Assembly: GCA_016748015.1 (NCBI GenBank)
Contig: JAAOMT010000590.1
Span: 63,107 to 127,106, forward strand
Direction of reading: 5' to 3'
Origin: Geosiphon pyriformis
Lineage: Eukaryota; Glomeromycota; Glomeromycetes; Archaeosporales; Geosiphonaceae
DNA length: 64,000 nt
How positions within the stretch are numbered: the stretch's first letter is position 1; the number at the start of each line of letters is the position of its first letter. Shown one piece after another: positions 54,071 to 64,000 of the stretch. The notes beneath the pieces were generated by a model that saw only the letters and a list, made by a program, of their open reading frames with translations, searched no databases and had not been told where the DNA came from. Both the position numbers and the translations under genes were made by a program.

Positions 54071-57000
54071 ATTAAACATGAGTTTTATTATTACATAATA
54101 ATAAAAAATATATTATAAAATCTAAATTTTTTATTAAAAAATTAGCATAATATTAAACAAAATTTTCAAAAAATTTAAATTTTAAAAATATAATATTTAA
54201 TATTTAAAATAATAAAATAATGTATTATGTTTAAGTTATAAACAAAAATTATTTAATAAATATAGTAAACTTATATTAAATTTCAAAAAATATTTATTTA
54301 AATAAAATTTGTAATTTTTATTGAAAAATATGTTTTATTTAAACTATTAAAAAAAACATCAAGGATTTATTACTATATTTTTTCTAATTAAATAAATGAT
54401 TTATGCATTTTATATTACATAAAAAAATTTACTGTTTATATTAGAAAAAATACTTGGATTCTCAAATTTTTATTGTAAAATATGGTAATTAATTAAATAC
54501 AAAAAGTGGTGACAAATCTTTTTGAGATCTTTTGCAATTAAATTATATTAATTTTATTTATATTAATATTTAATTAGTTATAGTTTATATATAATAAAAA
54601 ATATAAATTAATAAGTATTTATTAATATTTTGTAAAGACCAGTTTTTGAAAATAAAAATAAACAGTTTTAAATTTGAATTTTTCTATATATTTATTACTC
54701 TAATTATTAAAAAGTAATTTTTTAACTATGTTAAAAATAAACATAATTTTAATTTTTTATTACAAAAGAATAAATTTGAATTATATTCAAATATTTTCAA
54801 CTAAAATAAGCTAATGCTGAAAACTTATTTTTTATGTTCTGTTTAATATAGCCAAAAATTAATAATAATCTAAATTAGAATATTTTAGAAAGATAAATTT
54901 ATAAATTAACTTGATTTTTTTAGCACCTATACATTGTGGTTTTAATTTTTCTTTACTTGTAATATTTAAAATTAGAATAAGATTTAACTGTTATAATCGA
55001 AAAAGTTATAAGCTTTATTATTTGATACTTTCTAAATAAAATATAAATAAAACTTGGTTTTTTTTTAATTTTATAAATTAAGATCCAAAAAATTATGACA
55101 TAAAATTTTAAGGATTGTAAATTTATTAAAAATTATATAGTTATTTTGTTTTATTTATAAGTTAATTAGAAAGCTATAATATCATTTTATTCTTCAAACT
55201 TTGCTTAGTTTGATTTAAAGAAAAGATTTAGCATATGTTAAAAAAACAAACCTCTTGATTACCTAATCAGTAAGCAATTAAAAAAATTTTTATCAAATGT
55301 AGTGGAGTTAAAAAAAGGAATTAGAATCTTTTAGATTAACTTAATTATTTAAAAAAATAGTTTACCTTGTTAATTATTTAAGCTTTTCAAAAAGTTAGAT
55401 AAATATTACAATAGAAAAAAATAAAAAAGAATCAAAAATGAAATTGATTAGCAATTATTTTTTTCAAGTAATTGTTTTCTTAAAAATATATTAATAATTT
55501 ATTTATGTAATATTAAAATCCAGTTTTTTAATTGTTTATTACAATTAGAGTTCAATATTATAAATTAATTTATAAATATAATTTATTATAGTAATAAAAA
55601 TTTAATATTTAAATTATTATAAATTAAAATTTGTTAATTATAAAAATTTTTATTACTTATAATAATATTTATTAATATTTATATAAATTAAAATTTGTTT
55701 ATAATAGTTTATATATATATAATATTATTGAAAAATTAATTAAAATAAAAGTAAAGTTATTGTAATACATACATAAATTCTCTATATTAATATTAATTTG
55801 ATGTGTTTTTTATGAAAAATAAAATGAAAACAAATCAAAAAATAAATTTAATTGTATACTTTCAATATTTGGCTTACATTTAAAAACTACAATTTTATTA
55901 AAATATATCTATTGATAAAATGTAAAATATTATATTTGATATAATAAACCAAAAAAAAAGAAATTATTTTAAGTAAACTTGGTTAATTAAAATGTTAATT
56001 TAAATAGATATTACAAATATATATAAATAATGTTTCAAAAGAATAAGGTTTTTAAAACATGTTTATACATAAATAAAATTAATAAGCAAATATTTTATAT
56101 TTAATAACTTTTATTTAAAAAGTTTCTTTTAAAAAAGATATAAAGATAAAAATATATATACTAATAAATTATATTTAAAAGAACTGATTCCTTTCTTAAT
56201 TCTTGATTTTCATATTATTAATAAAGATCTTTAGATTAAAAGCTTTTTGAATATAATAAATGAAAGACTTATTATTTGTAGAAAATTTAGGTTTTAAGAT
56301 TATTGAATTTTATATCTTGTTATATTATGACATGCTAATATTTTGTATCTTTTTTTTTATAAACAAATTCGTTTATTTTGCATCTGCTAATTTTTTTTAA
56401 GATATATACTTTTATATTATAAAACATTTTTCACCAATCATATCTGAAATAGTTTTTCAGCAAATGATAAAAAACTATAGATATCTTTATTTTTAATATA
56501 AGGAGTTCTGTTACAACCTTAAATACTAAATATTCAATAACTCCATAAATTTTGGCTAACTGTAGATAATAATTTACCAAATAAAAGAGTTTAAGATTAA
56601 AAATACAACTTTTAAGAATTATTCATAATTATTAAAAATTTTATGTTATGTTTAATTTTTTTGACTAATTTATGTAAGCAGACTGGAATTAAAGCTAATT
56701 AATATTTAAATACAAAAGCTCAATAATAGTAGCTTAAAATTAACAAAAACATTTATTATGTTATAATAAGAAAAATTAATATAGAAAAATTTCTATTAAG
56801 TCTAATTACTTTTAATAATTTTTTGTAAAGTTAACCAAAAACTTTTTGAAATATTAGTCTGTTTAAGTATATTAAATTAATTATCTATTAAGTCTGTTTA
56901 AGTAGATTAAATCAAGTGAATTAAATTAATTACTCATCTAAAAATATTAATATTTACTGACATTTAAACTTTTTGTTATGTAAAATAAAATGAGAATATG

Positions 57001-58114
57001 TTTCCATAAAATGAAATTTATTTAAAATAATACATTCAATTTTATTCAGGTTTTTAAACTAGATAGTTAATTATTTTTTGATTATTAATACTTTTCTAAT
57101 TCTTTGTTATTTGTTGTTCATTGTTAAATTTCTATTTTTTTTTAGTATCTAATTTTAAAACTAGACTGAAAATATAATCTTAATTAAAATATGATAATAA
57201 TGAACACTAAACTTGTTTTGAAATCTTTTGAATGTTTAAAGGCTGTGTTTTAAGTAAATAGTCGTGTTTTCAGATCTCATATTACAATAAGAAGTATGCA
57301 TATTGGCTATACTTGGTAGTTTTCTATTTTTTTACATTATTTAGTCTAATATATTAATTTTTTTTTCAAATACGAGATATGAATATTATGTTCTTAATAA
57401 CTAATCTATTTGTGATTAATTATATTGTTTTCTTAAACAAAAAAAAAGTTAAACATTATAATGAATCTTACAGTTTTAAAGTGAATATAAATTTGATTTT
57501 CATATTGATTGTATTTAGTTATTTTAGGATAACAAAGTCAAAAAAAATGAGTCATAAGAATTTGTTTAATATTATATTAATTATGAAAATCTACATTATA
57601 ATATAAAAATTTCCAGAAAGTACCAAGCTTTTAAAAAGTAATGCTTTATTTTTAATTACTACATATTAATTAACTTCACTTTTGTATTCTTGTATTTTTG
57701 TTTTTGCATAAAAAACAAATGTGTAATTTTTGATCTTAAAATCAACAACTTAAAGGCAGTTATATATATAAAAAAGTGTTTTTGGCTTTTAAGAAAAATT
57801 TTATTTTATATAGAATTATTCTTATCTTTATTGGTAACAAATTACTGACATCTAACAACTTATAAACCTAATAGCTATAACCAGTACAACTAATAACTCA
57901 CCACTCATGACTTACAAATCTAAAAAACACTAAAAAATTTAAAAGATGTATTATCATCTCCAGTTGTACTGATAACTATAGCAGATATTAAAAGTTAAAA
58001 GTCTCTAGTTAATAAAACAATCCAAATAAAAATGTTGATGTATCTCTTCTAGTTTTAAGTATTGGGTAAAGAAGAGGAGCATTTTTTATCAGAAAAAATT
58101 CTAACTTTAATCAA
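54071..58114. other. AT-rich stretch, no gene
   Basis: Four kilobases of A/T-dominated sequence without LTR, LINE or coding signal. The frame at 57379-57606 is low complexity. Short tandem words occur (for example gtctgtttaagtagattaaatc-like repeats near 56860-56930) but no long array. Confidence 0.55.
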
Positions 58115-58884
58115 TATTACTTATAGAAAAAAGCATACAAGAAAATAGTAGAAAAAACAGATAAACTAATAAAAGAATAATAGTTAACATGGGAGCACAT
58201 TGCTTAGCAATATAAGCATTGCTTATAAAATTATAGCACATTACTCAAGAATATGAGTGATCTCATAAAACTCATATTATATATATATAGTAAGAGCATT
58301 AAAAGCAGAAAAAATATAGCTTTCTATTTAAATATTTTAGTTAAAATTATTAATATTAATAAATAACTATTTACCATCTAAATTACTCTTATACTATTAA
58401 CACTTTATGTTAATAGTATTTAAAACTTAATTATACTAAAACAATAGCTCTTGATTATGGCTATTAACAGAATACTAACATAAATTGTCTTGGCTTAAAT
58501 TTCTTTTTTATTTTCTTTCTTTCTTTTATTTTTCTTTTGTTGTTGTATACTAATTAATTAAGGATTAAGCACTAAATTATTGACATCAAAAATTGCCTGG
58601 TAAAAGACCCCTGCAAGAGGGTAAACACTTGAAATTAAGAATTATTTATCAGAGAATTGCTGGCCACTAAGCCAAAAAAAAATTAACAGAATTGAGATTT
58701 TAAGAGACTACTAAAACAACTATTAAATCTCTGTCTATTATACAAAGAACTCAACCAAAACCTTCAGATCAACCAAAACCTTTAAATTACCAAAACCTTC
58801 AGATATTAACATCTATAGCAGCTATTAAGCACCAAATTACGGATTTGTTATTTGATTTGAGACTTCAAATAATTACTTGTAATA
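58115..58884 (+). repeat. Solo LTR (subfamily F)
   Basis: tattacttatagaaaaaagc to aattacttgtaata, 770 bp. It has the attgcttagcaat repeats (58198-58250; fewer than at 47419), tatatatatag at about 58280, the pyrimidine tract 58500-58540 and the ctggtaaaagacccc landmark. Flanks tcaa (58111-58114) and ctaa (58885-58888) fit a mutated 4-bp duplication. Confidence 0.9.
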
Positions 58885-58949
58885 CTAAAAAAACTAAATC
58901 AAGCATGGAGTTCTCAACTCCTTTATATTACCAAATATGGTGTTCTCTA

Positions 58950-59165
58950 ACCACTGTATATATACCCATTCTGCCAAATGTCTGTTTTTACTTATAGTCT
59001 ATGACATAAATTTTTATATTTTTGTATATATATTTGTTCTGTTGAATATCTGTTTCCACTTATAGTTAATAACATAAATTGTTATTTAATCTCTGTGCTT
59101 GCCACATTCTAATTAAATGTTTATTTCCACTTATAGTTATTGACATATATTATGGGTTAAACTAT
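58950..59165 (+). repeat. Three degenerate 70-bp tandem units
   Basis: The word ccacttatagttaatgacata (and variants) recurs at 58991, 59059 and 59130, preceded each time by an aatgtctgttt-like block, giving periods of 68 and 71 bp. Confidence 0.7.
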
Positions 59166-59278
59166 TTCTATCTACTATTTAGTAAAACCACAGTTAACAG
59201 AATGAGCTTGACAAAATCAGTAGAAAAAAAAAACTTTATTAAGCTTGACTTTAATTTGATATCAACAATTAATAGATA

Positions 59279-59729
59279 ACTATTGCTTACCAATAATTTG
59301 CAAATTTAAAAGTCAAATAATTACCATTCACCAATAATTTACAACTCAATATTTAAATAATTACTACTTACCAAAAATATGCAAATTTAATATTCGAATA
59401 ATCATTACCTACCAATAATTTGCAATTCAATATTTAAATATAACCACTTACCAATATTTTGCAACTTAACATTCGAATAACTATTGGTCATCAAAAATGT
59501 GCAAATTTAACATTCAAATATAACTACTATCCACCAATAATTCAATTCAATATTCAATAATTACTACTCACCAAAAATGCATAAATTCAATATTTAAATA
59601 ACCATCACTTATTAATAATTTGCAACTCAACATTTGAATAACCATTATCCACCAATAATTTGCATCTCAACATTTCAATTACCATGCTTATTAGTAATTT
59701 GCAATTCAAAATTTGAATAGCCAATGAAT
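59279..59729 (+). repeat. Minisatellite, about 40-bp unit, 11 copies
   Basis: The unit has the form ACCAATAATTTGCAACTCAA followed by TATTTAAATAATTACTACTT. Unit starts are near 59289, 59330, 59370, 59411, 59450, 59490, 59533, 59570, 59611, 59651 and 59690, so spacing is 37-43 bp. Some units read accaaaaatatgcaaattta, forming a second variant type that roughly alternates in the first half of the array. It ends near 59729. Confidence 0.88.
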
Positions 59730-61584
59730 ATAAAATAGAAATTTATGAACAATCAATTATCAAATAACTGAATTAAATTTTAGGATTAAATAGTAAGGAA
59801 TTGATAATTGTTAGTTTGTTATTTATGCCTTGCAAAAATAAAGAGTGGAAAAGAAGTAGTTTAAAATTTTTACAAAAATGAAAAGTGAAAAGAAGTAGTT
59901 TTAATTTTAAGATTTCTTATAAGAGTAAATAGTAGAAGAAAGTAGCCACATTTGTCAATTATCTTTTCTATATCTATTTAGTCTATATAAAAAAATTGTT
60001 CATCTGTTGCAAATTTTAATAAACTCTTGTTATTTACTGTTTATTGTTTAAGTTTATTGAAATTTAATTCAGAAATTTGAAATAATTGATATAAAATATT
60101 TAAAAAACCTAATATATAATAAACTATTGTAATTAATATAAGTATTTTTAAATGATAATAGTTCGATAATAACTTTAAGAATTGCTAATATTGGCTTAAG
60201 TACAAGCAATAATAAGTTTATTTTTAAACCATTTATTAAATATCCTTGAGACATTTTTTACACAAGTTCGGATTTAAATATTAAAATTTAGGCAATATTA
60301 AGCATACTTAATATACTTTTTTACTGAGTAAAATGAAAACTCTCTGCTCTTGCTATTAAAGTGTATTAATTTGATAAACTATGAATGAAAAATTTAGCAT
60401 TTTCTGAAAAAAACAATGAGTAAAAGTACTTGCTAAAAATTATGTTCAGTCTGATCATTCAATATATTCTTATTGTAATATGTAAAAATTTTGATTTATT
60501 ACTTAAGAATTATCAATGCTTAAGTAACTTTAATATATCTTAGGATATTATTGTCAAAACCGATCACACACAATAATTTTTGAATCAAATAGACAAGAGT
60601 TTTATTGTTATATAATATCTAATATCTAAATCTTTAAAATTAAGTTTTATTTCAATTAATTATAGATTTTTATTTATTTATACAAAAGTGATTTTTTTAA
60701 TGCTCAAATTATTTTTGGTACTTTTTAAATTTGATGAAAAAAATATATTCAAAATTTTGGGGAATGTAATAATTTTAAGATTTTTATTATAAACTTGTAA
60801 TATATTAATTTTTTGCATAAAGATTTTATATTTAAAACAGTTTTAAAAACAAATAGCTGTTATTTATCATTTAGTATTTAATATTTAAAAATTTGATAAT
60901 TAGTTTATTTTAGTTTAACATATTTATTTTATTAATTTTTTAGTAAAAATTAATAAAAACAAACTTAATATATTTTTTTTTTATTTTTTTTATTTCTATA
61001 ATAAGTTTTTTTAGTAAATGGTTAAAAGCAACCACTAGGTTCTTGTACTATTATTTAAATATTAAATTTTATTATATTCAAAAAACAATTATTATTTTAA
61101 AAGTAATTTGTGGTTTTCATTCTTTAATTATTTTTGGTCACAAAAGATAGTTTCATTCAATATTGTCTAAAGTAGCTTGTAAATTCGTTTCAATGATAAA
61201 GATAAAAAAATATTAAAGTGAGAAAATTTATAAGTTTTCAAATGAGCTTTGTATTAAAAAACAGGCAAAATTCATGTTTCAAATACTTCATGCAACCTTG
61301 GCACTAAGTTTTGCATCAAAATTATTCAATATTCAGTTTTGATTATTTTTTAGAAACAGTAATTTATAGATTAAATATCAATTTACAAATGATTCTGAAT
61401 TTTTCATTACATTTACATATTACAAACAGTTACAAAATAACCAAAATAAAAACCCAAATGAAACATTATAGTTGTGTTTATATCTCCATGAGCATCTGCA
61501 TTACAACTCTTCAAAATAGAATTTTTTTTTAATATACAATTCAACTTTTCAGACAAAAACGATTTTCAAATCCTACTAATAATT
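59730..61584. other. AT-rich stretch, no gene
   Basis: No supported feature. Frames at 60069-60254 and 61311-61532 are of chance length and composition. A ggaagtagtttt-like block is repeated at about 59850 and 59893. Confidence 0.5.
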
Positions 61585-62458
61585 CTAGTCTATATCCTTC
61601 TGGATATTCATATACATTTGGCTGTGGTTCACTTCAACGATCTGGACAATCACATAGCGCTCTATCACCCAGGCATAATATAAAAACTTATTGCTGAAAT
61701 GCAATTTTTAATATTTTGGAACAAAGTTATTGTAGTTTGTTATGCGAAATATTTTTCCTTGATGTTTTGTGTTAACATAGTGAGAAAACATCAAATTTCT
61801 AATCCGTGGTTGCATATATGTATAAACTTTAATATCTAGCTTCTATTGTTTGCCTTATATAAATCGAGATTGAAAATATATTCCAGCAAAAACTACATAG
61901 ACTTTATAAAAAATTCTAATAAGTTTTTTCAGAAAACTCAAACATTCCATCATGCAAAATGTTAATATCAATTCCATTATCTCCACCAAAACTCCATGCT
62001 TAATAAATACAAGTTTTTTATATTTTCAATGTTTGAGAACTTTATCAATCTTTTTTTCTAATTCCAAATGTTCAGCAGAGAACTCTCAGTAAAATTCTTT
62101 ATCAACCATTGAATCTTTAATCTTTTTGTCATATGGAATTTGTGATCTTTCATTTTGAGAAAACTCAATTGTTAAAAATTTTCTTTTAAAAGAAACTTAA
62201 AATTTTTTGTCTAGCCTAACTTTTTCGATTTTTACTGCTATTCAAAAATTGTTTCAGTTTTAAAGAAGGTTTTTCTTAATTTAAGTTTGATTAGGATGCT
62301 TTAGGAACTTACCATATATGTTTGAGAGTTAATTTGTAATTTTCTTCTAAGCAAAAAGCTCTTTGTAAAACATAAGCATATAATTCAAATTTGGATAACT
62401 ATATTTTGTCATGAATGAACAGTATTTGTTGGTGATGATGAGGAATATCATTGCTCAT
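61585..62458 (-). pseudogene. Decayed multi-exon protein-coding gene, unrecognised
   Basis: Minus strand. A probable first exon at 62458-62313 reads MSNDIPHHHQQILFIHDKI, stop, LSKFELYAYVLQRAFCLEEN and ends at a consensus donor (G then GTAAGT, 62312 downward). The acceptor is about 62238 (tag), giving a 75-bp intron. The second exon carries FKRKFLTIEFSQNERSQIPY, KDSMVDKEFY, stop, EFSAEHLELEKKIDKVLKH, then (after a frameshift into a +1 frame) FGGDNGIDINILHDGMFEFS. Back in the first frame near 61915 it reads FYKVYVVFAGIYFQSRFI, KVYTYMQPRIRNLMFSHYVN, KIFRITNYNNFVPKY and NKFLYYAWVIERYV, ending at TAG 61585. Five or so stops and two compensating shifts (one in a poly-T run) make it a pseudogene. 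I do not recognise the family. Confidence 0.55.
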
Positions 62459-63523
62459 TATCTTAAATTTAAAAATCCCTAAAAAGAGAATAACTTTAAT
62501 AGCTCTGATCAACATTCAGACCCATTTTGAAATAAGAAAATTTTCTTTCTAATTACTCTTCAAATGTTCTGTGATCCCACTTTTAGCATAGCAATTTATG
62601 TTTCAAATTATTCGATTTTTACTCTTATATTAGCTGTAAAGAAAATTAAAGATTAGTAATGACATCTTTTGTCATAGCACATTTCTATCCGGTCTTTTGT
62701 TTTGGAAGTAGAGTAACTTATTAAATTTACATAACTTTTTTGATGTTTTTGTTTGGTTACAAATAAAATAAAGATAAGTTTTATATCATATTTGTATTAA
62801 TTCAAATTATTAATTTTCTTTTTATTTGTTGATTTTTCTTATGTTCTATCTCATAATTATTTGCAATGGCAAATGGTAAAATTTGTATTTTACTTCCCGT
62901 TTTAAAATTTTGCATCACATTCCAAAATGGTCTAAATTCTAACTTGTTCTAGAACATATATTTCCAACTGGGAAAATGAAATCGAAATTTAGAAGATTGA
63001 GAAAAATAGTTAAAAACTATAAATTTATTGCAACTCTGCAATACCCTCCAAAAAGTAACTCTTAATTCGAAATTAAACACAAAAATTCAGTATTTTTCCG
63101 ATTTACTTTCTTTTTAACCAAATAAGTCTCATATAAAAATATCTAATTACAACACAAACTAAATAATCTGGGATTAGAAAAAGAGCAAAGTCTTAAGAAA
63201 TACAGATAAAACATAATAACAAAATATTATTATAATATTTTAAACTTATGACTTAATTTTAAAAGAAAATAGAATTTAAAAATATATATAAATATTCTAA
63301 TTTCTTTTAGTGAAAATGTACTATAATATCTAAAAAATACTTTGTCTTATACAACAACTTTTCACACATCCTGTTTTCTTAACAAACATGGTCTTGATTC
63401 TTTTACCCGTTTTTATGATTCCAATTCCACAGTAAGTAGGGAATTCGCAAAAAAAAAAACTTGTGCCATTTGCTTCCTAAATTTTAGACTGTGCAAAAGG
63501 ATTAAAAATTTCTAAACTTTTAA
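62459..63523. other. Moderately AT-rich stretch, no clear gene
   Basis: Upstream of the decayed gene on its strand. No conserved motif found. A GTAAGT donor-like site near 63435 and a ttttag acceptor-like site near 63486 on the plus strand could belong to the small broken frame that follows, but exon reading is not convincing. Confidence 0.4.
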
Positions 63524-63745
63524 ATGGTTTCAATTAATAGCATTGAAGAAAGAGAAGTTAACAATATTCCTTAAGATTTGGATGGTTCTCAAACTGGTAA
63601 TAATTTGTTTGCAAAATTTCTCACTTCTACCTCAACCTCAATCTACGACTCAAAACAATGGAGGTTCCATTACAAAATTAATAGTTCACCTTTAAATTCT
63701 AATAGCATTACACGTGTAAATGATTATAGTGCAAATTTATGCTAA
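63524..63745 (+). pseudogene. Small broken reading frame, 73 residues
   Basis: ATG at 63524, stop at 63743-63745, one internal TAA after MVSINSIEEREVNNIP (probably CAA to TAA). Beyond it reads DLDGSQTGNNLFAKFL and STSTSIYDSKQWRFHYKINS. Composition (Ser/Asn/Asp with balanced hydrophobics) is more protein-like than neighbouring frames. No homology is known to me, and it may be a chance frame. Confidence 0.3.
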
Positions 63746-64000
63746 AGTAACGGTATTAAAATCATTTAAATAAAACTTATATCTTTTATTACAATCAAAA
63801 ACATTTTTTATATTATATTTTCTAATAATTTTGTAATTAAGTGTGCCTTTTATATAATGTTAACTCATTTTCATTTATTGCTAAATATAATTTTGTCTTT
63901 GACAATTAACAACTCAATTATCAGAACCATTAAGTTTTTTGATATCTAAAAAATATACAAATATAATTATATATATATTTTTATATTTTTATTCATTGTT
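63746..64000. other. AT-rich end of window
   Basis: About 250 bp without any feature; a tatatatata run lies near 63967. Confidence 0.5.

Noticed and set aside
59279-59729. CRISPR-like array (regular 40-bp periodicity)
   Set aside because: Units are contiguous tandem copies with no distinct spacers, in a eukaryotic setting. It is a minisatellite.

Overview
The window looks like nuclear DNA of an arbuscular mycorrhizal fungus, probably Gigasporaceae-like (Gigaspora, Dentiscutata, Racocetra) or a close relative. This rests on recognising the protein style of its retroelements: Ty3/Gypsy elements with a built-in dUTPase, and a LINE with an RRM/zinc-knuckle ORF fused to an APE endonuclease. It also rests on extreme AT richness, eukaryotic splice-site motifs and near absence of CpG outside two genes. 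No species can be fixed without a database search.

Layout. 1-2854: relic of a Gypsy pol (minus), a broken LTR and a solo LTR. 2855-6368: AT-rich spacer, then the only intact-looking host genes, both on the minus strand: a 5'-incomplete gene of unknown function abutting a 673-N gap (4030-4944), and a 166-aa coiled-coil protein (5868-6368). 6369-8340: very AT-rich, no gene. 8350-11913: plus-strand LINE pseudogene, cut off inside its reverse transcriptase. 11914-51787: a nested retrotransposon block. Element C (minus) is interrupted by element A (plus, 15002-31991), whose left LTR is itself interrupted by element B (plus, 15676-22996), and by a solo LTR (36891-37817). C shares the LTR at 39039-39961 with a second minus element, E, which is interrupted by two more solo LTRs (46039-46999 and 47419-48321). 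51788-64000: AT-rich DNA with a LINE tail relic, a solo LTR (58115-58884), a 70-bp triplicate, a 40-bp minisatellite (about 59279-59729) and a decayed multi-exon gene (61585-62458, minus).

All four large elements share one plan: LTR, primer-binding region, gag with a CCHC knuckle, retropepsin, a cysteine-rich module, dUTPase, reverse transcriptase, RNase H, integrase, a C-terminal extension, polypurine tract, LTR (B has lost integrase). All are dead. Premature stops fall mostly at Trp and Gln codons, and catalytic Asp/Gly codons have changed by G-to-A, so C:G-to-T:A mutation has been the main agent of decay. The most noteworthy points are: (1) the dUTPase plus cysteine-rich cassette between protease and RT; (2) a 43-nt inverted repeat covering the primer-binding region in A, C and E; (3) a gag start that lacks ATG in all four copies; (4) LTR promoters in which the CCAAT and TATA boxes stay fixed while the repeat cassette between them differs by subfamily; (5) a three-LTR array whose outer flanks do not match, pointing to ectopic recombination. 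Two assembly problems also need care: the 673-N gap, and an 815-bp exact duplication around a 20-N gap at 50.9 kb.
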